From Ilumatobacteraceae bacterium (lineage in GTDB: Bacteria > Actinomycetota > Acidimicrobiia > Acidimicrobiales > Ilumatobacteraceae), in the NCBI GenBank assembly GCA_009694465.1, contig SHUW01000007.1:1-33309 (forward strand): a stretch of 33,309 bases of DNA, given 5' to 3'. Positions within the stretch are counted from its first letter, which is position 1. Every line of letters starts with the position of its first letter. The translations under genes and the position numbers were made by a program. Positions 1-8,074 of the stretch are shown piece by piece. The notes below the pieces were generated by a model. The model did no database searches. It worked only from the letters and a program-made list of their open reading frames with translations, and was not told the origin of the DNA.

Positions 1-1381
1 TCGGGAGATCAGAATGAAACGAAAGTGGAATACCTCGTCGAAGTACAGATGCAGAACGCACCATCGCATCAGCCCGCTCTGGGCCGAGACCCCATGCACT
101 GTATTTGTCGGCAAATCCAACGGGATAGTACGGATTCGCAGACACGATTGCGCCAAGGCTCGCAATTCTCTCCACTTGGTCTTCTGTTGAGTTTGCGAAG
201 TGCACGATGACTGTCCGGTGATCATTTCTTGGCTGACGGCGTTGTGCTTCCTCAATGATATTAAGAAGAACTTCAAGACCAAGGTCTCCATTGACATGAA
301 TATGTATCTGCCATTCGGCATCCCAATACGTGTCGAAAACGAGTTTTAGTTGATCGGGCTCCATCATCCATTGGCCGTGATGGTCAGCATCTGGTTTGCC
401 CTCGTGGTCAAGATACGGATCTTTCATCTGCATCAATTGTGAAATGATTGCACCATCGGCAAAAAGTTTGACATGACGGTCGATCACTCTGACCTTGGTT
501 CCTTTTCCAAATTCGACCTGGCTGCGAGCATCAGCCACGAACTGCTCGGGTGATAATTGCCGTAATGGTTGGGTGCGTGCCTCAACCATGAAAGTACTTT
601 CGAACGGCACATCCTCATGGCCGAGAATTTCTTGATAGAGATCCCATGGCTCACTTGTCCACCAAATACCAGGTTCGTTGATCGCTGTTACGCCGTTCAT
701 ATGCAGATACTCAACTAATTGTTTCAATCCGAGATGAAATCGCTCGCGGGTCATGAAATGCGGCAGAAGATACTTGGCGAGAACAATCATGAATCCGTTT
801 TCATAAAAATGCCCGCGCGCCCAATCGAGTTGCTCGCTGGCGAGTCCAAAGCCCTGGGTCAACTCGCGGGTCAGCCCAATTGCGTCGAGAGCCGCCGAAT
901 TGAGAATCCATTCATGACAGGATCGTTGCCATATTGCAGTCGGGCGATCTCCAACCAACATGTCAAGGCGTTCGCGACTGAGCGGACCATGCCACAACTC
1001 GTGCCATCCCCATGAAAAGAGCCACTCGCCTTCTGCTAAAGATTGGTGCGCAGCGAGTAGACGATCGCTGTAATCGGTTTCATTTGAACACGCCACAAAT
1101 GTTCGGTGTGGCAGAACCCAGTCTTCTGGTGCGATGACTTCGGTTGTCAACGTGGTCGCCCCAAGCATCGGGTGCAGGTGTTGATCAATGAGTCCCGGAA
1201 CAAGAACACGATCAGCGAACACATGTGACACTTCATGATCGGAGCCAACTGTGGCCAGAACTTCTTCAAGTGATCCGACGGCGAGAAACTGACCGTCTCG
1301 AATAGCTACTGCCTGCGCCGACGGGCAATCGTCGTTCATTGTGATGATGCGCTTGGCCTGATAGACAACGGTCTTTGACAT
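1..1381 (-). CDS. Amidohydrolase family 3 (YtcJ-like) protein, 3' end off the left edge
   Basis: My own reverse-strand translation from ATG at 1381 (MSKTVVYQAKRIITMNDDCPSAQAVAIRDGQFLAVGS...VLVPGLIDQHLHPMLG) is open to base 1. It is absent from the ORF track because it runs off the edge. Metal-dependent hydrolase motif DQHLHP. Confidence 0.9.
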   Translation of the reverse strand, partial: MSKTVVYQAKRIITMNDDCPSAQAVAIRDGQFLAVGSLEEVLATVGSDHEVSHVFADRVLVPGLIDQHLHPMLGATTLTTEVIAPEDWVLPHRTFVACSNETDYSDRLLAAHQSLAEGEWLFSWGWHELWHGPLSRERLDMLVGDRPTAIWQRSCHEWILNSAALDAIGLTRELTQGFGLASEQLDWARGHFYENGFMIVLAKYLLPHFMTRERFHLGLKQLVEYLHMNGVTAINEPGIWWTSEPWDLYQEILGHEDVPFESTFMVEARTQPLRQLSPEQFVADARSQVEFGKGTKVRVIDRHVKLFADGAIISQLMQMKDPYLDHEGKPDADHHGQWMMEPDQLKLVFDTYWDAEWQIHIHVNGDLGLEVLLNIIEEAQRRQPRNDHRTVIVHFANSTEDQVERIASLGAIVSANPYYPVGFADKYSAWGLGPERADAMVRSASVLRRGIPLSFHSDLP

Positions 1382-1387
1382 CACCGA

Positions 1388-1393
1388 ATCGTA
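1388..1393 (-). promoter_or_regulatory. -10-like TACGAT, 6 nt before the ATG (leaderless promoter candidate)
   Basis: Reverse strand TACGAT-TCGGTG-ATG. Confidence 0.6.
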
Positions 1394-1431
1394 ATCCGTA
1401 CAACAACCTGCCAAGTACGCAGGATGAGCAG

Positions 1432-1624
1432 TTAAATGCGCTTCAGGTCGGTAACCACGCCACCAGCAACACGCACGATGTCATTCGGATTCGCACCGAA
1501 GTTGTCATTCCACGTTCCCGCAGCAGCCCACACTTCGTCGTACTGCAACAAGTCTGGATCCACGAACACACGTAGTTGAGTGCTGTGACCAAAGGGAGGC
1601 ACGCCACCATTGGTTTAGGCAACC
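1432..1624 (-). repeat. Reiterated 3' fragment of the YbaK/EbsC-like gene, copy A (193 bp)
   Basis: Reverse strand encodes NGGVPPFGHSTQLRVFVDPDLLQYDEVWAAAGTWNDNFGANPNDIVRVAGGVVTDLKRI*, matching the C-terminus of the intact gene at 2775..3257. No proper start codon. Confidence 0.92.
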
Positions 1625-2139
1625 TATTCTCTTCCGAACGTTTCGAATTCTGCTCGTCCGATTGACATCACCAAGCAATCATCATCACCGAACCGTCGGG
1701 GTCCCACTTCTTCGAAACCGAGCCGTCTGTAAAACGCAATGGCACGTTGATTTGATTGCAGCGGATCAATCACTATTGAACTGGCACCGTGTTTGACAAA
1801 ACAGAGTTTGAATGCCTCTTCCATCATTTTGGTTCCATGACCCTTTGATCGATACATAGGCTCCCCAATCCAGATATCTATCGCCCACGAATTCTGCGGA
1901 GCGTTGTCACCCCAATAGTGGCTCTCCTCCTGAAGTGCATCAATGATTACAACCATTCCGATTGGAACAGAATCAACCTCTGCTATCAGAAACTCACGCC
2001 AGTTAACACTGCGTGGTAGTTCATAGTCCCAGTCATAATTGTCGTCGTCACCACCCCATGACGTGGCCTCTTCGTCTTCATCCCACTTCTCCAAAACTGG
2101 GACATCTTCAATTGTCGCGTTGCGAAGATTTACAGACAT
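1624..2139 (-). CDS. GNAT family N-acetyltransferase
   Basis: ORF of 171 aa; GNAT features (SKGHGTKMMEEAFK, NQRAIAFYRRLGFEEVG). Confidence 0.88.
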   Translation of the reverse strand: MSVNLRNATIEDVPVLEKWDEDEEATSWGGDDDNYDWDYELPRSVNWREFLIAEVDSVPIGMVVIIDALQEESHYWGDNAPQNSWAIDIWIGEPMYRSKGHGTKMMEEAFKLCFVKHGASSIVIDPLQSNQRAIAFYRRLGFEEVGPRRFGDDDCLVMSIGRAEFETFGRE

Positions 2140-2145
2140 AGAGAC

Positions 2146-2151
2146 AGATTA
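2146..2151 (-). promoter_or_regulatory. -10-like TAATCT, 6 nt before the ATG
   Basis: Reverse strand TAATCT-GTCTCT-ATG. Confidence 0.6.
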
Positions 2152-2155
2152 TGGT

Positions 2156-2348
2156 CTAAAGGCGCTTCAGGTCGGTGACTACTCCACCAGCGACACGAAC
2201 GATGTCTGTCGGCGATGCGCCAAAGTTGTCATTCCATGTTCCCGCTGCAGCCCACACTTCGTCGTACTGCAATAAGTCTGGATCCACGAACACACGTAGT
2301 TGAGTGCTGTGACCAAAGGGAGGCACGCCACCATTGGTTTAAGCAACC
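2156..2348 (-). repeat. Reiterated 3' fragment of the YbaK/EbsC-like gene, copy B (193 bp)
   Basis: Reverse strand encodes NGGVPPFGHSTQLRVFVDPDLLQYDEVWAAAGTWNDNFGASPTDIVRVAGGVVTDLKRL*. Same length and same upstream boundary as copy A. Confidence 0.92.
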
Positions 2349-2365
2349 CTTGACGAACATCTAGA

Positions 2366-2734
2366 TCAGTCGATTCGCTGCCCTGCTCGTTGGAGTACCT
2401 CTGCAAGTTCTCCAGTAATCGGCATTGGCTGAGTGGCCGGAACACGAGCACGCCCTGTGTTCCCCGTTGGATAGCGACCCGATAACGAACCAGGACCTGC
2501 CACAGCAATCCTCGATAACTGACCCCGAACTTCACGCACATCTCGTTGCAGCATTGCAGTGACAAACATGGACCCATGCACCCTCACATGCAACAGTGCC
2601 CACGGCTGACTGAGAACATGTGCATCTTCTAGCAGTGTCCAACAACGGTCGAAGTCCTTTGACTTGCGCGCTTGACGCGACTCAATGAGATTCTGTTGAA
2701 GACGTGTGTGAATCTCTTCAGTCGGACGAGCCAT
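2366..2734 (-). CDS. DUF3703-like protein
   Basis: ORF of 122 aa; pattern LLEDAHVLSQPWALLHVRVHGSMF...EVRGQLSRIAVAGPGSLSGRYPTGNTGRARV resembles DUF3703 as I recall it. Confidence 0.75.
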   Translation of the reverse strand: MARPTEEIHTRLQQNLIESRQARKSKDFDRCWTLLEDAHVLSQPWALLHVRVHGSMFVTAMLQRDVREVRGQLSRIAVAGPGSLSGRYPTGNTGRARVPATQPMPITGELAEVLQRAGQRID

Positions 2735-2740
2735 GTTTCA

Positions 2741-2746
2741 AATCTA
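2741..2746 (-). promoter_or_regulatory. -10-like TAGATT, 6 nt before the ATG
   Basis: Reverse strand TAGATT-TGAAAC-ATG. Confidence 0.6.
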
Positions 2747-2774
2747 TTTGATTAGGTCTGAAGAAACGCGTCGC

Positions 2775-3257
2775 CTAGGCGCGCTTGAGGTCAGTGACCA
2801 CGCCACCAGCAACACGCACGATGTCAGCAGGTGCTGCACCGAAGTTGTCGTTCCACGTTCCCGCAGCAGCCCACACCTCGTCGTACTGCAACAAGTCCGG
2901 ATCAACAAACACACGCAGTTGTGTGCTGTGACCAAAGGGAGGCACGCCACCAATCGGAAATCCTGTGGCTTGGCGCACGACATCAGCATCGACCCGAGTG
3001 CACTTCAATCCCCCAGCAGCCAAGGCCAACTTCTTTTCGTCAAGTTGGTTCACCCCGCTGACATACGCCAAGACCACTTCGCCATCGACAGCAAAAATCA
3101 GGCTCTTCACAATCTGCCCGAGCTCAACGCCGATGGCTGCTGCTGCATCGGCCGCAGTCTTGGTGCCATCGGGGAAACGCCGTGGAACAATCTCAAGCCC
3201 CAGGGCACGAGCAGCCTCGACCACGCGAACGACGTTGGGATGCAGTGCTTCACTCAT
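2775..3257 (-). CDS. YbaK/EbsC-family aminoacyl-tRNA deacylase-like protein (intact)
   Basis: ORF of 160 aa, YbaK/ProX fold pattern (GQIVKSLIFAVDGEVVLAYVSGVNQLDEKKLALAAG...TGFPIGGVPPFGH). Confidence 0.9.
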   Translation of the reverse strand: MSEALHPNVVRVVEAARALGLEIVPRRFPDGTKTAADAAAAIGVELGQIVKSLIFAVDGEVVLAYVSGVNQLDEKKLALAAGGLKCTRVDADVVRQATGFPIGGVPPFGHSTQLRVFVDPDLLQYDEVWAAAGTWNDNFGAAPADIVRVAGGVVTDLKRA

Positions 3258-3260
3258 AAA

Positions 3261-3515
3261 TCAAAGAGTACCCGATGCCAATAACTGATCAATTGCCTCA
3301 GCCAAACCTCGATCACGCTCAGTCACAACACCTTTATCGTGGCTGATCAAAGTGATATGCACCGTGTTGTAACTATTGCTCCAGTCGGGATGGTGATCCA
3401 TCGTTTCTGCCAAAACTGCCACTTGGTTCATGAAAGTCCAGGCCTCAACAAAATCGGCGAATTCAAAATCACGATGCAAACCTTGACCATCTTCATGCCA
3501 AGCGCTGAGATTCAT
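3261..3515 (-). CDS. 4a-hydroxytetrahydrobiopterin dehydratase-like (PCD/DCoH family)
   Basis: ORF of 84 aa with MDHHPDWSNSYNTVHITLISHDKGVVTERD; overlaps the sufC stop by 4 nt. Confidence 0.88.
   Translation of the reverse strand: MNLSAWHEDGQGLHRDFEFADFVEAWTFMNQVAVLAETMDHHPDWSNSYNTVHITLISHDKGVVTERDRGLAEAIDQLLASGTL
3265..3270 (-). promoter_or_regulatory. -10-like TACTCT, 7 nt before the ybaK-like ATG
   Basis: Reverse strand TACTCT-TTGATTT-ATG. Confidence 0.55.
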
Positions 3516-4303
3516 GGAAATAAATTTAATCCCATCGGATCGCTCGTCGACGCTTCTTCAACAGTTTCTTCGGGGGTGAAAGCAGCGTAGCCATCTCGCT
3601 CAAGAACGTCTGCGAGTTCAGGGCCGCCAGTTTCAACAATGCGTCCCTTCACCAAAATATGAATCTTGCTCGGGCGAAGTTCAGCCAGTACACGACTGTA
3701 GTGAGTGATCACTAGAGCACCGAGCCCATCCTGTTCGGTGGCATCCATGACCCGGCGGGCGCAATCACGCAATGCATCAACATCGAGACCAGAGTCCAGT
3801 TCATCCAAAATCACGAATAATGGTTTGAGGATTGACAATTGCAGTGTCTCGTTACGCTTTTTCTCGCCGCCTGATAAATCAACGTTAAGCGGACGTTCTA
3901 AGAACTTCTCGTCAAAGTGAATGCGAGCAGCCTCGGTCTTGAGCAAAGTATCAAGGCGAGCGATGTCTCCGTCGCGACCGCGGCCTTTCAAAGCCTCTGA
4001 CAAAACATCGTTCAACATTACGCCTGGAACTTCAGTCGGGTACTGCAGCACCAAGTGCAACCCAGCAACTGCACGTTGCCATGTCGGTAATCCCAACATT
4101 TCAACACCATCAAGTAGTACTGATCCAGAACTAATGCTGTAGCCCTTGCGACCCAACACGACTGCCGACAAAGTGCTCTTACCAGCACCATTCGGGCCCA
4201 TCACCGCGTGCACTTCGCCTGATGAAATTTTTAGGTTGACACCATGGAGAATCTTTTTATTACCCACTGATGCGTGAAGATCACGTATTTCAAGTGTGCT
4301 CAT
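3512..4303 (-). CDS. sufC: Fe-S cluster assembly ATPase SufC
   Basis: ABC ATPase with GPNGAGKST, LSGGEKKR; SufC-like context next to sufB/sufD. Confidence 0.95.
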   Translation of the reverse strand: MSTLEIRDLHASVGNKKILHGVNLKISSGEVHAVMGPNGAGKSTLSAVVLGRKGYSISSGSVLLDGVEMLGLPTWQRAVAGLHLVLQYPTEVPGVMLNDVLSEALKGRGRDGDIARLDTLLKTEAARIHFDEKFLERPLNVDLSGGEKKRNETLQLSILKPLFVILDELDSGLDVDALRDCARRVMDATEQDGLGALVITHYSRVLAELRPSKIHILVKGRIVETGGPELADVLERDGYAAFTPEETVEEASTSDPMGLNLFP

Positions 4304-4623
4304 GACGCTGATCCTTTTGCTGAAACATGTACATCGCCATTGATAACGCTGGCTGGAAAAACGGGTACGGGCTGTGTAGCAGGGAACGTGTTTGGTAGTC
4401 CCGTTGTCAAACTAAATGCGCTTCCGTGCTTAGGGCATTCGAGTTGCTTCTCGGCGCACCACACTTCACCACCATCACTGAGAGAAACGTTGGCATGGCT
4501 GCACACATCTCCGATGGCGTACACATCATCGCCAATTCGCACTAAGGCAACGGCAACGCCATCTACGGAGACTTTCTTAGCAGTACCGGATTCAATTTCA
4601 TCAAGGCGACAGACGATACTCAC
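4300..4623 (-). CDS. Rieske [2Fe-2S] ferredoxin-like protein
   Basis: ORF of 107 aa with Rieske motifs CSHANVSL and CPKHGSAF. Confidence 0.92.
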   Translation of the reverse strand: MSIVCRLDEIESGTAKKVSVDGVAVALVRIGDDVYAIGDVCSHANVSLSDGGEVWCAEKQLECPKHGSAFSLTTGLPNTFPATQPVPVFPASVINGDVHVSAKGSAS

Positions 4624-5795
4624 GCGCCGACTCCAATCGAGAGTTTGTTGGCAACCTGTTGGCGCAACGATGTGGCCAAATTACCCACTGGCAGTTGAGC
4701 AAGTACTTCATCAAAGAAACCAAGCACTACAAGCCGTTGCGCAACATCGGGGTTGACACCCCGACTCTCGAGATAGAACAACTGATCTTCGTCAATCGGG
4801 CCAACTGTTGATGCATGACTGCACTTCACATCATTGGTTTCGATTTCAAGGTTGGGAACGCTTTCGGCCCAAGCACCATGTGACAAAGTCAGGTTACGAT
4901 TGGTCTGATAGGCGACAGAACCTTTGGCATTGTTGTGAATCTTGATGAGGCCGGTGTACACACTTTTCGCAGTGTCCTGCACCGCACCCTTGAACAACAG
5001 ATCGCTCGTTGTGCGTGGCGCGGCATGCTCTTGCAAAGTACGAAAATCGTGCATTTGAGTTCCACCGGCAAAGTACAAGGCTACCTGACGAGTATTACTA
5101 CCTTGGCCGAGTAAACGAGCCGCAGTACTCACTCGCGCGTAATCTCCACCCAGGGCAACAGTGGCCAGCAAAGTGTCGGAATCGCGATGACCTTGACTGT
5201 GATGCTCACCAATCTGCCATGCCTTGTCACCAAGTTCATTGATCGCCAAATATCGCACTCGAGCAGATTGCGCTGCACGAGCATCAAGGACCGGGACTAC
5301 CAGCGAACGGACGCCGTCGTTAGAGATGAAACGCTCGACAACAGTGACCTCGCTATTTTCGGCTGCGTCAATCACGAGACGAGGAAAATAAATATTTCCT
5401 TCGCCATTTAAAGTATGAGTGACAATGATCGGTTCGCTCGCCACGACACCGCGCGCCACTGAGATCACGATCACATCCATGTGCGCCAGATTTAAACTGT
5501 TAAACAAGTCGCTACTTGTTGTCTCACTAAAGAGGTCGGTCAAAGCGGGATCAAGAGCAACTGCTGAGGCCGATACCTGAGTGACGGTCACCGCGTCGGA
5601 AAGCCCAGTGATGCTCGTCGGCGTTTCGGCCACGGTAAAGGTTGCAAGATCTAGTTCGCCAATGCGGCTATAACGCCAAATCTCTTCGTCAGTGGTGGGG
5701 AATGACGCTGCAGTTGCCCGCTCGTGAGCGGATTGGCGAACCTGAGACCAGGTGGCACCAAGACTGAGCGCCGCATCGGGGGTAAGAACGGGCAC
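4620..5795 (-). CDS. sufD: Fe-S cluster assembly protein SufD
   Basis: ORF of 391 aa, SufB/D C-terminal core (KGAVQDTAKSVYTGLIKIHNNAKGSVAYQTNRNLTLS; ETNDVKCSHASTVGPIDEDQLFYLESRG). Confidence 0.95.
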   Translation of the reverse strand: MPVLTPDAALSLGATWSQVRQSAHERATAASFPTTDEEIWRYSRIGELDLATFTVAETPTSITGLSDAVTVTQVSASAVALDPALTDLFSETTSSDLFNSLNLAHMDVIVISVARGVVASEPIIVTHTLNGEGNIYFPRLVIDAAENSEVTVVERFISNDGVRSLVVPVLDARAAQSARVRYLAINELGDKAWQIGEHHSQGHRDSDTLLATVALGGDYARVSTAARLLGQGSNTRQVALYFAGGTQMHDFRTLQEHAAPRTTSDLLFKGAVQDTAKSVYTGLIKIHNNAKGSVAYQTNRNLTLSHGAWAESVPNLEIETNDVKCSHASTVGPIDEDQLFYLESRGVNPDVAQRLVVLGFFDEVLAQLPVGNLATSLRQQVANKLSIGVGA

Positions 5796-5839
5796 GGGTA
5801 AATATTACTACCGCCGTAGGAGAAATTCACCCTACAAGT

Positions 5840-6190
5840 TCAGTCCTTTGGACGACGTCGAAAGAATCGCTTGATTCCCCGACCACGTTCTCGTTCGGCT
5901 TGGACCTCAGCGAGCACCTCGGCTCCAATGGCGTTGAGGATCTCTTCGGCCTCGTCGAGCACCGCCGCCGCTGATCCATCATCAAGACCTGGTGGTTCGG
6001 GCGTATTACGCGGTGGTATGAGAGATCCGTAAGCCCAGCCGGCATCAGGACGGCGAGCATAAGCACTGCAGTTTTCAGGACAACGCCAAGGAGCGTCAGG
6101 AGCTAAATCAAGATTGCACTTGCGAACCGTGTCGCCGTTGGCATAAGTACGGCTTTCGAAGTTTTTGCATTCTTGGCGCATGGGCATCAC
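5840..6190 (-). CDS. Conserved-looking small Cys-motif protein inside the SUF operon, unknown function
   Basis: ORF of 116 aa between sufB and sufD; N-terminal Cys set QECKNF-x11-RKCNLD-x9-RCPENCSAY. Confidence 0.8.
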   Translation of the reverse strand: MMPMRQECKNFESRTYANGDTVRKCNLDLAPDAPWRCPENCSAYARRPDAGWAYGSLIPPRNTPEPPGLDDGSAAAVLDEAEEILNAIGAEVLAEVQAERERGRGIKRFFRRRPKD

Positions 6191-6207
6191 CCCACACTAG
6201 ATGCGAA

Positions 6208-7608
6208 TTAGCCGACTGAACCTTCCATTTGGAGTTCAATCAAACGACTCCACTCAACGGCATATTCCATCGGCAAGGTACGTGTCACGGGCTCAATGAA
6301 ACCGTTCACGATCATGCCCATTGCCTGTTCTTGTGAAAGACCACGACTCTGCAAATAGAACAGTTGCTCATCGGCGATCTTGGACACGGTTGCTTCGTGG
6401 CCAATCTGTGCATCTTTCTCGCCGACTTCCATATACGGGAAAGTGCGACTTTCGCTTTGATCGTCAAGAATCAAGGCATCACACTGCACGTGGCTCTTGC
6501 AGCCGTAGGCGCCTTCATCAACGCGCACGAGTCCACGGTAAGCAGTGATGCCACCGTCTTTACTAATCGACTTGGAGACAATTTTTGATGTGGTTTCAGG
6601 TGCAGCGTGCACCATCTTGGCCCCAGCGTCTTGATGCTGGCCTGCGCCCGCATAAGCCACGCTCAGCACTTCGCCTGTTGCCTTGGGTCCAACCAAGTAC
6701 ACACTTGGGTACTTCATGGTGAGCTTTGAACCGATGTTGCCGTCGATCCATTCCATGTGGCCTTCTGCTTCAACACGAGCACGCTTGGTGACCAAGTTGT
6801 ACACGTTGGGTGACCAGTTCTGAATCGTCGTGTAGGTCACGTGAGCGCTGGGCTTAACGATGATTTCAACAACGGCCGAGTGCAGCGAATCGCTGGTGTA
6901 CACCGGTGCCGAACAGCCTTCAATGTAATGAACCTTGGAACCTTCATCGGCAATGATCAGCGTCCGCTCAAACTGTCCCGCGTTTTCAGCGTTAATACGG
7001 AAGTATGCCTGCAGTGGCATATCGCATTCAACGCCTGGCGGAACATAGATGAACGATCCGCCCGACCACACGGCACTGTTCAAAGCAGAAAACTTATTGT
7101 CCCCTGGAGGAATAATAGTGCCGAAGTACTGCTTGATGAGTTCGGGATACTCGCGCAACGCAGTGTCCATGTCACAAAACAAAATGCCCAATGCTTCAAG
7201 ATCTTCGCGGTTGCGGTGGAAGACAACTTCTGATTCGTATTGCGCAGTGACACCAGCCAAGTACTTACGCTCGGCTTCTGGGATGCCCAACTTTTCGTAG
7301 GTTGCTTTCATCTGCTCGGGGAGATCGTCCCACTCATCAACTTGTGCGGTCGCAGGACGGAGGTAATAAAAGATGTCTTGAAAATCAATGTCTGGCATGT
7401 TCTTGGAAAACCATGGTGACATTGGCTTCTTCTCGAACAAGCGCAGGCTCCGCTCACGGAAATCGGTCATCCACTTGGGCTCGCCCTTCCACCATGAGAT
7501 CTGGTCGACGACTGGCTTACTCAAACCTTTTTCGGGTTTGAACGCGTATTCCACGTCATCGCTCCAACCGAGGGAGTATTTGCTGAGGTCGAGATCAAAT
7601 GAGGTCAT
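6208..7608 (-). CDS. sufB: Fe-S cluster assembly scaffold SufB
   Basis: ORF of 466 aa; SufB signature ([79 protein letters not shown]). Confidence 0.97.
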   Translation of the reverse strand: MTSFDLDLSKYSLGWSDDVEYAFKPEKGLSKPVVDQISWWKGEPKWMTDFRERSLRLFEKKPMSPWFSKNMPDIDFQDIFYYLRPATAQVDEWDDLPEQMKATYEKLGIPEAERKYLAGVTAQYESEVVFHRNREDLEALGILFCDMDTALREYPELIKQYFGTIIPPGDNKFSALNSAVWSGGSFIYVPPGVECDMPLQAYFRINAENAGQFERTLIIADEGSKVHYIEGCSAPVYTSDSLHSAVVEIIVKPSAHVTYTTIQNWSPNVYNLVTKRARVEAEGHMEWIDGNIGSKLTMKYPSVYLVGPKATGEVLSVAYAGAGQHQDAGAKMVHAAPETTSKIVSKSISKDGGITAYRGLVRVDEGAYGCKSHVQCDALILDDQSESRTFPYMEVGEKDAQIGHEATVSKIADEQLFYLQSRGLSQEQAMGMIVNGFIEPVTRTLPMEYAVEWSRLIELQMEGSVG

Positions 7609-7662
7609 CTTGCGGGCTCCAAACGCTGGGAGGGCCTGTCAAACGACAAACCCAACTAGTGG

Positions 7663-7690
7663 AATTAACACTACGGTCATAGTAACAATT
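7663..7690. promoter_or_regulatory. 28-bp imperfect palindrome upstream of sufB (candidate operator)
   Basis: AATT-AAC-ACTA-CGGTCA-TAGT-AAC-AATT; outer AATT and inner ACTA/TAGT arms are symmetric. Confidence 0.5.
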
Positions 7691-7746
7691 AATGCAAGGT
7701 TTGGACTGTCGTGGGGACAAAAGAATTGCCCCAAAAGTCACACCCT

Positions 7747-8016
7747 TTAGAGACTGAGCGACAACTCGCCAACGCTTTGAGCAGGCATTTCAATAAAAAT
7801 ACATTCGCCCGGGCAGGCCTCGGCGGCGTGCACGACTGCCTGGTAACTCTTCAAAGGGACCCAAGCCAGGCTTCCTGACCCACCTGGATCATTGAGCGGC
7901 GAGCCCAATTCGGCAACATAGGCGATCCCATCTTCAAGCTGCACAAAGACGTCGGGACAATGGTCAAGGCAGAGTCCGTCCCCAGTACACAAATCTTGAT
8001 CGATCCACACCCTCAT
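7747..8016 (-). CDS. Single-cluster ferredoxin
   Basis: ORF of 89 aa: MRVWIDQDLCTGDGLCLDHCPDVF...AAEACPGECIFIE. Confidence 0.9.
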   Translation of the reverse strand: MRVWIDQDLCTGDGLCLDHCPDVFVQLEDGIAYVAELGSPLNDPGGSGSLAWVPLKSYQAVVHAAEACPGECIFIEMPAQSVGELSLSL

Positions 8017-8062
8017 CGCAATTCAGGATAACGGCGACACGCTCGAAGGGTCTGATCGGGCG

Positions 8063-8068
8063 TACCCT
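8063..8068 (+). promoter_or_regulatory. -10-like TACCCT, 6 nt before the GTG start
   Basis: TACCCT-CACACC-GTG. Confidence 0.6.
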
Positions 8069-8074
8069 CACACC

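Noticed and set aside
1432-2348. ybaK fragments as attC/integron cassettes or an IS element
   Set aside because: No integrase, no core-site pattern, no terminal inverted repeats and no transposase ORF. The units are coding 3' ends, so I report them as an unexplained repeat array.
2179-2577. 132-aa reverse ORF spanning ybaK fragment B and the DUF3703 gene
   Set aside because: Out of frame with both recognisable coding segments; arises from the junction.
2733-3288. Forward ORFs of 183, 76 and 107 aa over the ybaK-like gene
   Set aside because: Antisense shadows of the YbaK-family CDS; the same shadow pattern recurs over fragments A and B (1375..1575, 2039..2275).
7637-7648. TGTC-AAAC-GACA short inverted repeat upstream of sufB
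   Set aside because: 4-bp arms are expected by chance; the nearby 28-bp palindrome is more convincing.
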